Origin: Vibrio fluminensis
GTDB taxonomy: Bacteria > Pseudomonadota > Gammaproteobacteria > Enterobacterales > Vibrionaceae
NCBI RefSeq assembly: GCF_015278125.1
Contig: NZ_JADILO010000015.1
Span: forward strand, 1 to 64,000
Length of the DNA: 64,000 nt
Direction of reading: 5' to 3'
Made by a program: the position numbers and the translations under genes. The first letter of the stretch is position 1. Every line of letters starts with the position of its first letter. Of the stretch, positions 9,203-19,990 are shown in pieces. The notes beneath the pieces were generated by a model. The model did not search any database, was not told the origin of the DNA, and worked only from the letters and a program-made list of their open reading frames with translations.

Positions 9203-10909
9203 TTAACCACAGCAACTACAGTTGCGCTTATACTTGCTCATCTTGCCGATACCAGGGTTAAAGGTATTGGTTGGGTCAAGAGAATGGTAGAAGGCTTGCA
9301 ATTGTTTTTCTGCCTCATAAAGATGCCCAACATTATGTTCAGCAGGGTATTTTGCCCCTTTATCTGTGAGTAGTTTTAGCATCATTGATTTGATTTTCTT
9401 GGTGTTCGCGCCTTTTTTGAAAATATAATCTTGGTGAAATACATGGCACATAAAGTGGCCATAGTAGAGTCCCATAACCATATCTTTAGTGATCTCTTCG
9501 GGTAGTTTTTCAACCCAATCGATGTCATTTCGACGCAGAGCAATATCCAATGCTAGGATTTCTTCAACTTCTTTAGAGTGGATGGTTTCGTAGCGGATCG
9601 CGGCACCCGCGGCGGCAAAGCGATGCAGCAGAGCTTTTTTACCTTCGTCGGCACTGCATTCAAAGTACTCACACTCTTCTTGCTTTGACCAAACCTCAGT
9701 AAGGTATTGCTTCGCTTCATTAATACCTGCATCACTCATTTTTAAAATCAAATGGTGTTCGTATTTGTCGCGATATTCCAGCATTCGCTTAGGCAAGTGT
9801 TGTGGGAAGAGTTTACTCAGCCAGTAGAGGGTAATGTCCGGTAAATCTTTTGAGACAAAAGGAATGCGCTTTAGTATGGTTTCGACTTTTGCTTTAAGCG
9901 CAAAAAACTTAGGTAGGTTATCTGTGCCTAAGTGATTGATCGAAAGGAAGACGTCTTTACCGTATTTTTCTGCCAAGTTAAAAATATCGCGGTGCATGTA
10001 TTCGCCCATTTCCGGCAAATTTTTAAACTGACTTAACATGTCACGGCGCAACATAGTGAGTTTGGCTGGATCGTTACAGCCGATGTAGAACAGTTGTTCT
10101 TTGTCGGGAACTGGATACGTATCTACGCGAACAGCAAATACGGCTAATTTTCCGGCACAACCACTGGCTTCAAACAGTCGGCGTGAATCAGCATTAAAAC
10201 GGGAAGGTGTTTCAGCGTCGACATCACGTACTCGTTGATCGTATTCATGATCAGAAGCCATCGCTTGTGTGTGCTGGATTTGCTCAGGGCTAAAGTTACC
10301 TTTCTCAACGTTGGCGAGGATTTCTTCTGGCGTGTCACCAAGTCCATCAATGCCAAGGTGATTCACCAGCTCAAGTTTGCCTTCTTTGGTGACTTGCCCG
10401 AATAAGGCGAGCTCTGTATAAGCTGGACCACGTTTGACCAATGCGCCGCCCGAGTTGTTGGCAATACCGCCCACCACGGTTGCACCGATTGAAGAAGAGC
10501 CAATCACCGAATGAGGCGCGCGCTTAACTTGATCGAGTTGTTTACTCAATTGATGCAAACTTACCCCTGGTAGACTGACGATTTGTTTACCGCCATCGAT
10601 AAGATGGAGTGTTTTAATTCGGGTAATGTTGATGATCACTACTTCACGGTCGTAGTCTTCACCGCTTGGTGCTGAACCCTCGGTCAAGCCGGTTTTGGCT
10701 GCCTGCATGATGATAATGCAATTGGCGTCAACAGCAGCTTGCAGCAAGCGCCATTGTTCGACTAGCGTTGACGGGAAGAGCACGGCAAGCGCTTTGCCTT
10801 TACCTGATCGAAAACCAGAGCGATAGTATTCCGTCTTGTTCTCTTGGGTTAAGACATTGTCTTTGCCGACAATTTGTTCGAATTGATTTATCAATGCTTG
10901 GTTTTTCAT
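9203..10909 (-). CDS. dld: Quinone-dependent D-lactate dehydrogenase
   Basis: Dld is an FAD-containing peripheral membrane enzyme that oxidises D-lactate to pyruvate and passes electrons to quinone. The 568 residues match E. coli Dld (571). The PCMH-type FAD domain is in the first 200 residues, with QAAKTGLTEGSAPSG near 69-83 and GSSSIGATVVGGIANNSGGALVKRG, read as two adjoining motifs, near 137-161. The membrane-binding domain that is special to this family follows, and the C-terminus has FNPGIGKMSKY. The ATG follows AGGAAG. A 14-bp perfect palindrome lies about 20 bp upstream of the start codon. Confidence 0.95.
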   Translation of the reverse strand: MKNQALINQFEQIVGKDNVLTQENKTEYYRSGFRSGKGKALAVLFPSTLVEQWRLLQAAVDANCIIIMQAAKTGLTEGSAPSGEDYDREVVIINITRIKTLHLIDGGKQIVSLPGVSLHQLSKQLDQVKRAPHSVIGSSSIGATVVGGIANNSGGALVKRGPAYTELALFGQVTKEGKLELVNHLGIDGLGDTPEEILANVEKGNFSPEQIQHTQAMASDHEYDQRVRDVDAETPSRFNADSRRLFEASGCAGKLAVFAVRVDTYPVPDKEQLFYIGCNDPAKLTMLRRDMLSQFKNLPEMGEYMHRDIFNLAEKYGKDVFLSINHLGTDNLPKFFALKAKVETILKRIPFVSKDLPDITLYWLSKLFPQHLPKRMLEYRDKYEHHLILKMSDAGINEAKQYLTEVWSKQEECEYFECSADEGKKALLHRFAAAGAAIRYETIHSKEVEEILALDIALRRNDIDWVEKLPEEITKDMVMGLYYGHFMCHVFHQDYIFKKGANTKKIKSMMLKLLTDKGAKYPAEHNVGHLYEAEKQLQAFYHSLDPTNTFNPGIGKMSKYKRNCSCCG

Positions 10910-11211
10910 GGGCTTCCTGCGTTTAAGTTTCTTAGCGCTAAGAGGTGAGACTAAGTAACAGATCTTTGTCTGAAATAATTGCTTTACAGTCTAATAACAT
11001 TCAAAGGGCGAGACTAGAGAGAGTGATCATGGTTTGGTTAGAAATGAGTGTTTTTGTTTGCGCGAAATTGAACTAATTATAATTATTTCATAGGTATAGC
11101 TAGATTCGATTTGTCTATTAATTCTAAAAATAGATAGCACTAATTCCAAAAGTGACATAAAGAAGTGAGTAGTAATAGGATATACGTAGGGAATTAAGTG
11201 TGATTTTGTTC
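10910..11211. promoter_or_regulatory. dld upstream region with a 14-bp palindrome
   Basis: This stretch has no supported gene. It carries the perfect palindrome TCTTAGCGCTAAGA at 10930-10943, close to the dld start, which could be an operator. The remainder towards the desaturase gene is AT-rich and shows nothing I can name. Confidence 0.45.
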
Positions 11212-11239
11212 AAGAAAAAGGGAGCGACATTGCGCTCCC
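11212..11239 (-). terminator. Terminator after the desaturase gene
   Basis: On the minus strand, GGGAGCG and CGCTCCC pair around a 6-base loop and are followed by a T-rich run, 26 bp past the desaturase stop. Confidence 0.85.
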
Positions 11240-11265
11240 AAATAGGTTGGAATGGTAAATTCGTA

Positions 11266-12390
11266 TTAGCAATGAGTTAGGATAGTGTTCCAGTTCTTCT
11301 GTTGTGCTTTAAATTCTGCTTTCATCTCTTGATAGCGCATTAGTAACAATGAGCGCTCATATTTTTCAACCAAGTTACTTTTACGCTGCTCAACGATTTG
11401 CTTTTTCAATGCATAGAAATCGTTAAGCTTTTTCATCATCTGGTCAAATTCATGTTGTAAGGTATGTTTTAACTGCAGCTTTTCAGGGTTGTGCTCAATT
11501 CGTGCCATCGCTTGTTTCAGCGCTTGTTTAGCTTTGGCTTGTTCAATCTTTAAGTACGGTGTTTCTCTTAGCTTTTCAGCTAAGCCTAACCATTGAAATG
11601 ACTTGATCAACCACTTGGTTGGGTCATATTGCCACCAATAAATACCATTGCGGTAGTCATTCTCAAAGATATGATGGTAATTATGGTAACCCTCACCAAA
11701 GGTAAAAAACGCCAATACTCCATTATCTCGCGCGGTGTTCTTGTCTGTGTACGGTTGGCTTCCCCAAATGTGTGCCAAAGAATTAATAAAGAAGGTGGTG
11801 TGATGGCTGAGTACCAGACGTAAGGCGCCGACAATTAATAGCATGCCCCAGATATCTCCGTATATCACCCCCAGAAATAGTGGGAAACCTAGGTTAGTCA
11901 GGATCGCCAACATTAGGTAGTGTTTATGCTGCCACATTACCACGGAATCTTTTTGTAGATCGCGGCAGTTGGTGTAATCACTGTATGTATCTTGGTTGTA
12001 GTTACGCAGCATCCAACCAATATGAGAAAACCAGAATCCACGTTTTGCTGAATAAGGATCTTTATCATTGTTGTCGACATGCTTGTGATGTACGCGATGA
12101 TCAGAGCTCCAGTGCAATGCGCTATTTTGTAGGGCAAAAGCACCGCCGATAGCGAAAACATAGCGAAGGAATGGATGAGCCTGATACGCTTTATGTGACC
12201 ATAAGCGGTGATAACCCGCTGTAATGGAAAGGTTACAAAACGAGAATGCAACAATTAGCCAAACCCAATGTTCAATACTGTATCCATAGTGATATCCGTA
12301 CCAAGGTGTGACGACGACTGCAAAAACAAAACTGAGCAGAAATAATGAAACATTTAGCCAAATCAGGGGTGGCTTTTCGGCAGAACGCAT
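11266..12390 (-). CDS. Membrane fatty-acid (acyl-CoA) delta-9-type desaturase
   Basis: This integral membrane di-iron enzyme puts a double bond into saturated acyl chains. The 374 residues carry the three histidine boxes of the family in order: HRLWSH near 62-67, HRVHHKH near 99-105 and HNYHH near 237-241. Hydrophobic segments surround them (about 10-55 and 160-200). A Lys/Glu/Gln-rich, probably coiled-coil tail covers about 290-370. Two sites that resemble FabR operators lie immediately upstream (12405-12448), which ties the gene to control by the unsaturated-to-saturated acyl balance. The exact substrate and double-bond position are inferred from the family. Confidence 0.92.
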   Translation of the reverse strand: MRSAEKPPLIWLNVSLFLLSFVFAVVVTPWYGYHYGYSIEHWVWLIVAFSFCNLSITAGYHRLWSHKAYQAHPFLRYVFAIGGAFALQNSALHWSSDHRVHHKHVDNNDKDPYSAKRGFWFSHIGWMLRNYNQDTYSDYTNCRDLQKDSVVMWQHKHYLMLAILTNLGFPLFLGVIYGDIWGMLLIVGALRLVLSHHTTFFINSLAHIWGSQPYTDKNTARDNGVLAFFTFGEGYHNYHHIFENDYRNGIYWWQYDPTKWLIKSFQWLGLAEKLRETPYLKIEQAKAKQALKQAMARIEHNPEKLQLKHTLQHEFDQMMKKLNDFYALKKQIVEQRKSNLVEKYERSLLLMRYQEMKAEFKAQQKNWNTILTHC

Positions 12391-12404
12391 TGATTTATCC
12401 TTTA

Positions 12405-12422
12405 AGCGAACAAGTGTGCGCT
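12405..12422. promoter_or_regulatory. FabR-like operator, copy 1
   Basis: AGCGAACAAGTGTGCGCT is an almost perfect palindrome with AGCG and CGCT ends and an ACA-TGT core, close to the E. coli FabR operator pattern AGCGTACA-NN-TGTACGCT as I recall it (14 of 16 defined positions). It lies 15 bp upstream of the desaturase start. Confidence 0.65.
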
Positions 12423-12430
12423 AGAATATC

Positions 12431-12448
12431 AGCGTACACGTGTAAGTC
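12431..12448. promoter_or_regulatory. FabR-like operator, copy 2
   Basis: AGCGTACACGTGTAAGTC matches the same pattern at 13 of 16 defined positions, with a perfect ACACGTGT core. Its centre is 26 bp from that of copy 1. Confidence 0.6.
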
Positions 12449-12568
12449 AAACTGCTAGTGTTGCAATTTGTGAACGAGAATTTCTTTTGGATTTTTTTGC
12501 TTTTTTTTTGTTAATGAATAGTATGGATCGTGGATTAAATCCTTACAGGAAGTAAAAAGGAAATGGCA

Positions 12569-13117
12569 ATGGAAATAAGAATAGCCGAATATAGTGACTA
12601 CGAAAGAATTGCGAGTCTCCACGCGCAAAGTTGGCAGACTTTCTATCAGGGCATACTCGGCGAGGAATATCTTCGCAATGAAGTTGTTGATGAGCGTCTG
12701 TTGATTTGGCAGACCCGACTTATCAACCCACCGTTTAACCAGAATGTACTTGTTGCTGAAAATAATGGCGAACTGTGCGGTTTTATTTGTGCGTTTGGGA
12801 ATCATGATTTTGAAAAAGGCACCATGATTGATGCGCTTCATGTTGATGCTCGTTACAGAAGTAAAGGCGTGGGTCGTGCATTAGTCGCTGAGACTGCGAA
12901 ATGGATTGAACAGCATTTTTCAGACGGTGGTGTCTATTTGGAAGTACTAAAGGGTAACCAACAAGGTATCGATTTTTACCAAAATCTTGGTGGAACGAAT
13001 TCACTTGAACGTGTTTGGAATTCACCATGTGGGAATAAGTTAACTGAATTGGTTTATACATGGAATTCACCAACTGAATTACTCAATAGTGCGTGTGCTA
13101 AGCAATTAGCTTATTAA
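12569..13117 (+). CDS. GNAT-family N-acetyltransferase
   Basis: A GNAT acetyltransferase, which moves acetyl from acetyl-CoA to an amine. The acetyl-CoA-binding motif A is seen as VDARYRSKGVGRALVAE near 92-108, after the strand DALHV, and motif B is in YLEVLKGNQQGIDFYQNLGG near 123-142. The substrate cannot be read from the sequence. The ATG at 12569 lies 7 bp after AAGGA and gives 182 residues; an ATG at 12563 is in frame but sits too close to that site. It is a single gene between the divergent desaturase and the RND adaptor gene. Confidence 0.85.
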   Translation: MEIRIAEYSDYERIASLHAQSWQTFYQGILGEEYLRNEVVDERLLIWQTRLINPPFNQNVLVAENNGELCGFICAFGNHDFEKGTMIDALHVDARYRSKGVGRALVAETAKWIEQHFSDGGVYLEVLKGNQQGIDFYQNLGGTNSLERVWNSPCGNKLTELVYTWNSPTELLNSACAKQLAY

Positions 13118-13240
13118 TCGCAATTCATTAGAGCTCGAAACAGATTGATACAATTTGTGAGTGATTTCTGATAGTTTTCGGACATAGAACACAATACCGT
13201 TAGTTAAGTTTCTGTTATTAAATTAGCTAACGGTATGTTT

Positions 13241-14380
13241 ATGAAAAAAACTTTGCTAGCCACCCTTATGACGGGCAGCCTTTTATTGGTAGGGTGCGGT
13301 GAATCCACTCCTAGTAATCCTCAAGGACAAGCGCCTCTTGTGGTTGCACAACCTGCCCAGGTGACGACTCACCAACAAAGCAAATCTTACATTGGTCGTG
13401 TCGAAGCGGTTGAGGATACCAATATCACCGCTCAAGTATCGGGCTACCTTCAGCAACGCCATTTTGAAGAAGGGCAAATGGTAACAGCCGGTCAGTTGCT
13501 GTACACCATTGAACCTTCGTCATTTGAGGCTCAACTCTCGGCAGCAAAAGCGAGCCTTGCTCAAGCCAACGCGACGCTTAAAAAGTCCCAACTAGATTTT
13601 AACCGTGGCAAAAATTTGTTACCGAAAGGTAGCATCTCACAATCTGAATTTGACCATTTGACTGCCGCTCTACTCGGTGCGGAAGCTCAAGTCGAGTCAG
13701 CGAAAGCTCAACTTAACCTTGCACAAGTAAACCTCTCTTACACGGAAATTCGTGCACCATTTTCTGGCCGTATCAGCGCCAGTCAAGTTAGCACGGGCGA
13801 TCTGGTATCACCACAGTCTGGTATTTTAACAACTTTAGTTAGTCTTGACCCTGTTCATACGGGTTTTAGTGTGAGTGAGCGAGAACGCTTGGATTTAGGT
13901 CTGGATAAATATCAAGGCGACGGTGCCGATGATACCGAAGCTGCGGAAGTACAGTTAATACTTGAGAATGGTCAGCCGTTTGAACATTTGGGGGCATTAG
14001 ATTATTTGGGTAACCGAATTGATCTAGATACGGGCACTATCGCGATGCGCGCGGTCGTACCAAACCCTGATTATCGTCTATTGCCGGGGCAGCATATTCG
14101 AGTTGAATTGCGTGAGAAGGCATCGACTGAAGTCGTTGTGGTTCCTCGTCGCGCAGTACAAACAGACCTAGAAGGCCATTTTGTCATGCTGGTGGCAGAA
14201 GGAAATGTAGCAGAGAGACGCAATGTTGAACTTGGTCGTCAGCTAGAGCAAGGCATTATTATCCAATCAGGTATCTCCGCAGGAGATAGTGTAATCACCC
14301 AAGGGCTACAACGCATTCGTAATGGTGTGCCTGTTCGCATTGATTCAGACAGTGCCGATACAACTGTGACGTCGGAATAA
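13241..14380 (+). CDS. RND efflux system periplasmic adaptor (membrane fusion lipoprotein)
   Basis: This lipoprotein links an inner-membrane RND pump to an outer-membrane channel. The signal peptide ends in a lipobox with LLVGC, the lipidated cysteine being about residue 19. The order of the domains is normal: barrel-sandwich halves (near 45-80 and 165-190, with APFSGRI), an alpha-helical hairpin between them (near 95-150, alanine- and glutamine-rich), a beta-barrel and a membrane-proximal domain. An ATG at 13235 would add Met-Phe. The pump gene begins 10 bp after the stop. No outer-membrane component is encoded next to it, so it probably uses TolC. It may correspond to the VexL type of V. 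cholerae; that is a guess from position. Confidence 0.92.
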   Translation: MKKTLLATLMTGSLLLVGCGESTPSNPQGQAPLVVAQPAQVTTHQQSKSYIGRVEAVEDTNITAQVSGYLQQRHFEEGQMVTAGQLLYTIEPSSFEAQLSAAKASLAQANATLKKSQLDFNRGKNLLPKGSISQSEFDHLTAALLGAEAQVESAKAQLNLAQVNLSYTEIRAPFSGRISASQVSTGDLVSPQSGILTTLVSLDPVHTGFSVSERERLDLGLDKYQGDGADDTEAAEVQLILENGQPFEHLGALDYLGNRIDLDTGTIAMRAVVPNPDYRLLPGQHIRVELREKASTEVVVVPRRAVQTDLEGHFVMLVAEGNVAERRNVELGRQLEQGIIIQSGISAGDSVITQGLQRIRNGVPVRIDSDSADTTVTSE

Positions 14381-14390
14381 AGGGGGCGTA

Positions 14391-17300
14391 ATGCTTAGTC
14401 GTTTCTTTATCCAACGTCCTAAATTTGCGTTGGTAATCTCAATTATTCTGACTTTGGCGGGGGCGATCTCTTTAGCCATTCTGCCGGTGGCAGAGTACCC
14501 AAAAATTAGCCCGCCTTCGGTGAGTGTGAACGCTTATTACACTGGTGCGAGTGCAGAAGTTGTTGAGCAAGCCATTGCCGACCCGTTAGAGGCTGCGGTC
14601 AATGGTGTTGAAGATATGATCTATATGTCTTCAAAGAGTGCCAACGATGGCTCTTACAGCCTTAATGTGACTTTTGATGTTGGTACTGACCCAGATATGG
14701 CTCAGGTTAACGTTCAAAACCGCGTTTCACAGATCGAATCAAAGCTTCCTCAAGAAGTGCGCATGGTCGGTATTACGGTGAAAAAGCGTTCGCCGGACTT
14801 GCTGATGGTACTCAATTTTTATTCGCCTGACGGCAAATACGATGATCAGTTTCTGATTAACTACATCAACCTTAACGTCAAAGATCAACTTGCCCGAGTT
14901 AAAGGGATCAGTGAAGTTAACGTGATTGGTGGCGGTGAATACGCGATGCGTGTTTGGCTTGACCCTGAGAAGATGGCGAATTTAAAACTCACCACCAGTG
15001 ATGTTTACTCGGCTTTGGCTGAGCAGAACGTACAGGTTGCTGCAGGTCGTGTGGGCGCCGCGCCTTACAATAACGCTCAGGAAGTGCAGTTTAACTTAGT
15101 GACCAAGGGCCGACTTGAATCTGTTGGTGAGTTTGAGAACGTTGTTTTGCGGGCGAATAGCGATGGCTCCACAGTTTACCTCAAAGATGTAGCGCGAGTT
15201 GAGCTGGGCAAAAAGTTCTATGACGGTAGTGGTCTGTTCAGAGGTCAAGACGCTTCAATAGTCGCGCTTTCGCTACAATCTGACGCTAATGCGCTGGAAA
15301 GTGGTCAAGCGGTGATGGACTTACTGGAGAAGCTAAGCGTCAACTTCCCTGAAGGCATGAGTTATGAAACAAGCTACGACACAACGGTCTTTGTCGCGGA
15401 ATCAATTAAAGGGGTAGTAAAAACGCTGATCGAAGCGATCTTACTGGTTATTGCGGTAACCTACCTGTTCTTAGGCAGTGCACGTGCAACCCTGATTCCC
15501 GTCGTAGCTATTCCTGTTTCTTTGATTGGTACCTTTGCAGTGATGCAAATGACCGGCTTTACTATCAATACCGTAACGCTGTTTGGCTTGATTTTGGCTA
15601 TTGGTATCGTTGTAGACGATGCGATTCTAGTGATTGAAAACGTCGATACTACTATGGCGAAAGATCCGAGTATTTCGCCGCGTAAAGCGACATTAATTGC
15701 GATGAAAGAGGTAACAGGACCGATCATTACCTCGACGTTGGTGCTGCTAGCTGTGTTCTTACCTGTAGCCATGCTTCCGGGCATTACCGGAATCATGTAT
15801 CGCCAATTTGCTCTGACTATCTGTATTTCGGTTGTTATCTCATCTATTAATGCGTTAACCCTTTCACCAGCACTTTGTTCACTAGTGCTTAAGCAAGGCG
15901 GAGGCAATACGGCACGTTGGTTCCAAGCCTTCAACCGAGGTTTAGAAGCCGTAACCGCTCGCTATGGTCAGATAGCAGGCTTCTTGGTGAAGAAGACAGT
16001 GCTATTGGTCGGCTTTTTCATTGTCGCGGTGGCGGCAGTAAGTCTTTTTGCTAAAACGACTTCTACTGCATTTGTACCACAAGAAGACAAAGGTATTTTA
16101 CTGGTTAACGTTCAACTACCGGACTCTGCCTCTTTATCACGTACTGAGGAAGTAACAGATGAACTGGTAAAAATGGTCGAACAAGAGCCTGGCGTTGATG
16201 GAGTTACGGTTGCCAACGGTTTTGCATTTATGACGGGTGCTGCGGCATCGAATGGCGCCTCGTTATTTATTAAACTGCATGATTGGGATGAGCGTAATGC
16301 TTTAAGTGGTGAACACTCGGCAGCTGCGATTGCGCAGAGAATTAATGGACGCGCGGCGATGCAGTTACCACAAGCTGTTGTGTTTGCGATGGGACCACCA
16401 GCGGTACCTGGCATGGGCGCGGCATCGGGTTTTGAATTTGTCTTAGAGGATGCCTTAGGTCGCAGTCGTACCGATCTAGCGATGGTGATGAATCAGTTAA
16501 TTGAAGAGGCAAAGAAGCAACCTGAAATTGGTTTTGCGTTTTCGACCTTCCGCGCTAACGTTCCTCACTATTATGTGGATATTGATAGAGAGAAAGCACA
16601 GCAATTAGGCATCCCTTTATCCAGCATCTTCCAAACGCTACAGGGTAACCTAGGTTCGCTCTACGTCAATGACTTCACCATGTTTGGTAAGAATTTCCGT
16701 GTGACTATGCAGGCTGATGCGCAGCATCGTAGCAGTATGGATGACTTAGAGCGATTCCACTTACGTTCATCAAGCGGCAAGATGGTTCCACTGAGTACGC
16801 TGGTCACTTACGAGCAGATTTTTGAACCGGATGTTGCATGGCGATACAACATGTATCGTAGTGCGGTGATCCAAGGTCAACCGGCTCCGGGTTACTCAAG
16901 TGGTGACGCGATTGCTGCGATGGAACGCGTTGCGGCAGAGCTTCTACCTCAGGGCTATCAATATGAATGGACGGGAATGGCATACCAAGAGGTATTAGCT
17001 GGTAACCAAGCGATCTATGCGTTTGCGCTTGCTTTGATCTTTATTTATCTATTTATGGTCGCTCAATATGAGAGTTGGAGTATTCCTCTGGCAATCATTC
17101 TGGTGGTTCCTATTGCAACACTGGGCTCCTTCTTAGCACTCAACTTAACAGGGACACCGTTAAACCTTTATGCACAGATAGGTTTGGTGCTATTGATAGC
17201 ATTGGCCGCAAAGAACGCGATACTAATTGTTGAGTTCGCTAAAATGGAGCGAGAAGAGAAAGATATTGCAATAGATGAAGCTGCAGTTCACGGTGGTAAG

Positions 17301-17543
17301 TTGCGTTTTCGTGCGGTGAATATGACTTCATGGTCGTTTATCTTAGGCATTTTCCCACTAATATTTGCTTCTGGAGCTGGACACATAAGTCAAAACTCAT
17401 TGGGAATTTCACTCATTGGCGGCTTATTGTGTGTGCTGCTTGCGGGCACACTATTGATACCAGGTTTCTATGCCGTGGTTCAGCGACAGAGGGAGAAAGT
17501 ACATGGTGGAAACACTAAGCTAGCAAATATTGATGAAGAATAA
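14391..17543 (+). CDS. RND multidrug efflux pump, inner-membrane permease (HAE1 type)
   Basis: A proton-driven trimeric pump of the AcrB/MexB family. The 1050 residues are full length. There is one TM helix at about 10-30, a large periplasmic loop, TM helices from about 335 to 500, a second periplasmic loop, and TM helices from about 865 to 1035. The proton relay aspartates are in [13 protein letters not shown] (Asp409-Asp410), and the partner lysine is in [14 protein letters not shown]. It is translated with the adaptor 10 bp upstream and ends before a strong terminator. No local regulator is present. Substrates are not predictable from sequence. Confidence 0.95.
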   Translation: MLSRFFIQRPKFALVISIILTLAGAISLAILPVAEYPKISPPSVSVNAYYTGASAEVVEQAIADPLEAAVNGVEDMIYMSSKSANDGSYSLNVTFDVGTDPDMAQVNVQNRVSQIESKLPQEVRMVGITVKKRSPDLLMVLNFYSPDGKYDDQFLINYINLNVKDQLARVKGISEVNVIGGGEYAMRVWLDPEKMANLKLTTSDVYSALAEQNVQVAAGRVGAAPYNNAQEVQFNLVTKGRLESVGEFENVVLRANSDGSTVYLKDVARVELGKKFYDGSGLFRGQDASIVALSLQSDANALESGQAVMDLLEKLSVNFPEGMSYETSYDTTVFVAESIKGVVKTLIEAILLVIAVTYLFLGSARATLIPVVAIPVSLIGTFAVMQMTGFTINTVTLFGLILAIGIVVDDAILVIENVDTTMAKDPSISPRKATLIAMKEVTGPIITSTLVLLAVFLPVAMLPGITGIMYRQFALTICISVVISSINALTLSPALCSLVLKQGGGNTARWFQAFNRGLEAVTARYGQIAGFLVKKTVLLVGFFIVAVAAVSLFAKTTSTAFVPQEDKGILLVNVQLPDSASLSRTEEVTDELVKMVEQEPGVDGVTVANGFAFMTGAAASNGASLFIKLHDWDERNALSGEHSAAAIAQRINGRAAMQLPQAVVFAMGPPAVPGMGAASGFEFVLEDALGRSRTDLAMVMNQLIEEAKKQPEIGFAFSTFRANVPHYYVDIDREKAQQLGIPLSSIFQTLQGNLGSLYVNDFTMFGKNFRVTMQADAQHRSSMDDLERFHLRSSSGKMVPLSTLVTYEQIFEPDVAWRYNMYRSAVIQGQPAPGYSSGDAIAAMERVAAELLPQGYQYEWTGMAYQEVLAGNQAIYAFALALIFIYLFMVAQYESWSIPLAIILVVPIATLGSFLALNLTGTPLNLYAQIGLVLLIALAAKNAILIVEFAKMEREEKDIAIDEAAVHGGKLRFRAVNMTSWSFILGIFPLIFASGAGHISQNSLGISLIGGLLCVLLAGTLLIPGFYAVVQRQREKVHGGNTKLANIDEE

Positions 17544-17551
17544 ATGATTAT

Positions 17552-17580
17552 AACGCCGGACATTCGCTCCGGCGTTTTTA
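17552..17580 (+). terminator. Terminator after the RND operon
   Basis: Perfect 9-bp stem AACGCCGGA/TCCGGCGTT followed by TTTT. Confidence 0.9.
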
Positions 17581-17913
17581 TAGCTACGTCTAGCTTAATT
17601 CAAATTTGTTGCCTTCACCGCATATCTGGAAAATGTCTAAACCTTTGTTTTAGACCATGAAAGAAATTTGGTTACCAAGCTCAGGCTAGATAGGGCAATG
17701 AGATTTGAGTTTTCGCACAAGAAGACAACCGAATAAAATACGATATGGGGAAATATTTAGATACATCTAACTGTTGTGTGATTGTTAAATATATTGATTA
17801 GCAAAATTATAATGAGAGTGAGTGAGAAGATTAACTCATTGAGATTAAAGAGCCTTTTAATTTCTTATTGAGTAACAATATCAATTATAAATAAACAAAA
17901 AGTCAGCAAATCA
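17581..17913. other. Intergenic region upstream of the chemoreceptor gene
   Basis: 333 bp of AT-rich DNA with no ORF that I can support. It should hold the chemoreceptor promoter, but I see no operator that I would name. Confidence 0.5.
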
Positions 17914-19446
17914 ATGAAAAATATATCAAGCACACAAGGAGAGGTTCCAGTGCCTAAAGGTGCGGAATTGGTCTCCACTACGGATACACAAGGGGTCATT
18001 ACTTATGCCAATGAAGCCTTTTGTAATATTGCAGGTTTTAGCCTAGATGAATTGGTTGGTCAACATCATAATATCGTGCGTCATCCAGAGATGCCCAAAG
18101 CGGCATTTGCCGATCTATGGAGCCATTTAAAAAGCGGAGAAGTGTGGCGGGGTGCGGTTAAAAATCGAACTAAGCAGGGTGGTTACTACTGGGTGGATGC
18201 GTTCGTTAGCCCTATTTATGAACAAGGTAAGTTAATCGGTTATCAGTCAGTGCGCGTTACATTGGATGACAAGCATAAATCCAGAGCCAAAGAGCTGTAC
18301 GATAAGCTAAATCAAAGCAAAGTTAAGGCTGTTGGTTATAACAATAATCATGCAGTAAAGCTTACGGTAGCTTTGCTTCTATCTATAGTGACGTCAGTAC
18401 TAGCCTATTTTGTTACGCCATGGATATCGCTATTTACACCATTGATCTTTTTAGTGATTTTTTATCGAGATCTTATCGTCTCTCCACGAAAAGAAACCGA
18501 ACTTGCTCAGCAATATGACAGCGTATCACGCTTGGTATTTTGTGATGACGTGAATAGTGCATCAGAGTTCCATTTGAAAATTGAGCAAGGCAGGATCAGA
18601 ACGGTATTGGGACGCGTTGTTGATAGTAGCCAAACATTACAAGACAATGTTGAAGAGCTAAATCATTCATCTATCGAGTCTCAGCAAAGCATTGCTTCTA
18701 TGTCACAAGAGCTTACGTCAATCAACAGCGCAATGGATGAGATGGCAACGACAGTTTCTGATGTCGCACAAAACAGTGTAGTCACATCGGAGCGTATAAC
18801 AGATGCCAACACAACGTGCGATGAGGCAATTAACTCGATTGAATCCACGCGAGGTAAAGTCGATCAGATGACTCAAGAAATCCGTAATTCTTCTGACATC
18901 GCGGCTGATCTAGTACAAGAGTCATCGCAGGTGAGTTCAGTGATGGCCGAGATTCAGGGCATTGCCGAGCAGACCAATTTACTTGCACTGAATGCGGCGA
19001 TTGAAGCGGCACGAGCAGGTGAGCAGGGCAGAGGGTTTGCTGTAGTCGCCGATGAAGTTCGCGCGCTCAGTTCGCGTACCCATCAAGCGACGGAACAGAT
19101 TCAGTCTTCGATTTCTAGTATACAAAAAGCGCTAACTCGTTTAGCGGAGGTCATGCAAGAAAGTGAAGCCACCAGTCATGCCTGTGTAACGGATACGCTT
19201 TCGACACAAGATAATGTAGCCAAGCTATCAGAGATACTCTCGAATATATCCGATCTATCTATGCAAACTTCTACCTCTGCTGAGGAGCAGAGTTTGGTTT
19301 CGCAAGAGATAAAAAACAATATCTTGGGAGTCAGCCAAGCCTCAGACTCGAACTTAGCTCAGTCGAAGCGGGTGTCGAAACTTGCTGAACAGTTAGAAGA
19401 ATCCTCTGATAAGTTAGCAAGCCTAGTTAAATCTTTTGGTCATTAA
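17914..19446 (+). CDS. PAS-containing methyl-accepting chemotaxis protein (Aer-like)
   Basis: A chemoreceptor that signals to CheA through CheW. It has no large periplasmic sensor domain. Instead a PAS domain covers about residues 15-120 ([20 protein letters not shown], then [14 protein letters not shown]), as in the redox/oxygen sensor Aer. A short hydrophobic hairpin at about 150-190 anchors the protein. The cytoplasmic signalling tip is recognisable from about 345 ([37 protein letters not shown]). The PAS histidine/arginine pattern suggests flavin binding as in Aer, but the ligand is inference. It stands alone, with no CheW or methylase gene nearby. Confidence 0.92.
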   Translation: MKNISSTQGEVPVPKGAELVSTTDTQGVITYANEAFCNIAGFSLDELVGQHHNIVRHPEMPKAAFADLWSHLKSGEVWRGAVKNRTKQGGYYWVDAFVSPIYEQGKLIGYQSVRVTLDDKHKSRAKELYDKLNQSKVKAVGYNNNHAVKLTVALLLSIVTSVLAYFVTPWISLFTPLIFLVIFYRDLIVSPRKETELAQQYDSVSRLVFCDDVNSASEFHLKIEQGRIRTVLGRVVDSSQTLQDNVEELNHSSIESQQSIASMSQELTSINSAMDEMATTVSDVAQNSVVTSERITDANTTCDEAINSIESTRGKVDQMTQEIRNSSDIAADLVQESSQVSSVMAEIQGIAEQTNLLALNAAIEAARAGEQGRGFAVVADEVRALSSRTHQATEQIQSSISSIQKALTRLAEVMQESEATSHACVTDTLSTQDNVAKLSEILSNISDLSMQTSTSAEEQSLVSQEIKNNILGVSQASDSNLAQSKRVSKLAEQLEESSDKLASLVKSFGH

Positions 19447-19600
19447 GTCAATGATGGACTTACTTTACCACCGCGAGTGGTGACGTTACCAAGGGATAAC
19501 TATATTTCTTCAGCACGTAAGTGTGAAAAAGTGTCTGGAGCAATGGTTTCATGTTCAGTACACTGTCACCCTAACTGAATAACTTAAGTGATTAGTTCAT

Positions 19601-19966
19601 ATGGAATTGAAATCTTTTCTAGCTAAACTTGAATCTTCACCTACTACGATCGAGTTTAGTCAATCCATCGCTGTTATTGATGCTAACTACACCTTTAGTC
19701 CGACTGCGTTTAGTAATGGCACGATGCGTAATCCTGCAGGAGAGAATAACGGCTCGTGTAAAATTTTGGCGTTTGGACAGGTTCATCAATTAACGGAAGA
19801 GCAGACGCTTGCTATGTTTGGTGATTTTTATCGTTTAGACGTGCTGGGAAATCCTGATGGCAACGACCACCAAAATATCCGCAATTTTATTGCACATGGA
19901 TGGAAGGGGGTTAAATTTGAAGGTCAAGCACTTGAGGCGACTGAAACAGCAGTGCAAGCCATATAA
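19601..19966 (+). CDS. HopJ type III effector family protein
   Basis: The 121-residue protein matches the HopJ family (Pfam-type name only): FLAKLESSPTTIEFSQSIAV at the start, YTFSPTAFSNG near 32-42, and HQNIRNFIAHGWKGVKFEG near 91-109. The family is named for a Pseudomonas syringae effector but is widespread in free-living gammaproteobacteria that lack a matching secretion signal, so a housekeeping role is more likely than secretion. There is no type III gene nearby. The ribosome site is weak. The gene is convergent with emrD across a shared terminator. Confidence 0.85.
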   Translation: MELKSFLAKLESSPTTIEFSQSIAVIDANYTFSPTAFSNGTMRNPAGENNGSCKILAFGQVHQLTEEQTLAMFGDFYRLDVLGNPDGNDHQNIRNFIAHGWKGVKFEGQALEATETAVQAI

Positions 19967-19990
19967 CTAGAAGTAAGATCAATAAGAATC

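Noticed and set aside
12455..12841. 128-codon minus-strand ORF overlapping the GNAT gene
   Set aside because: It is mostly antisense to a clear acetyltransferase and shows no family motif.
15461..15934. 157-codon minus-strand ORF within the RND pump gene
   Set aside because: A shadow of the pump gene, with low-complexity Thr/Ile/Ala composition that reflects antisense of TM helices.
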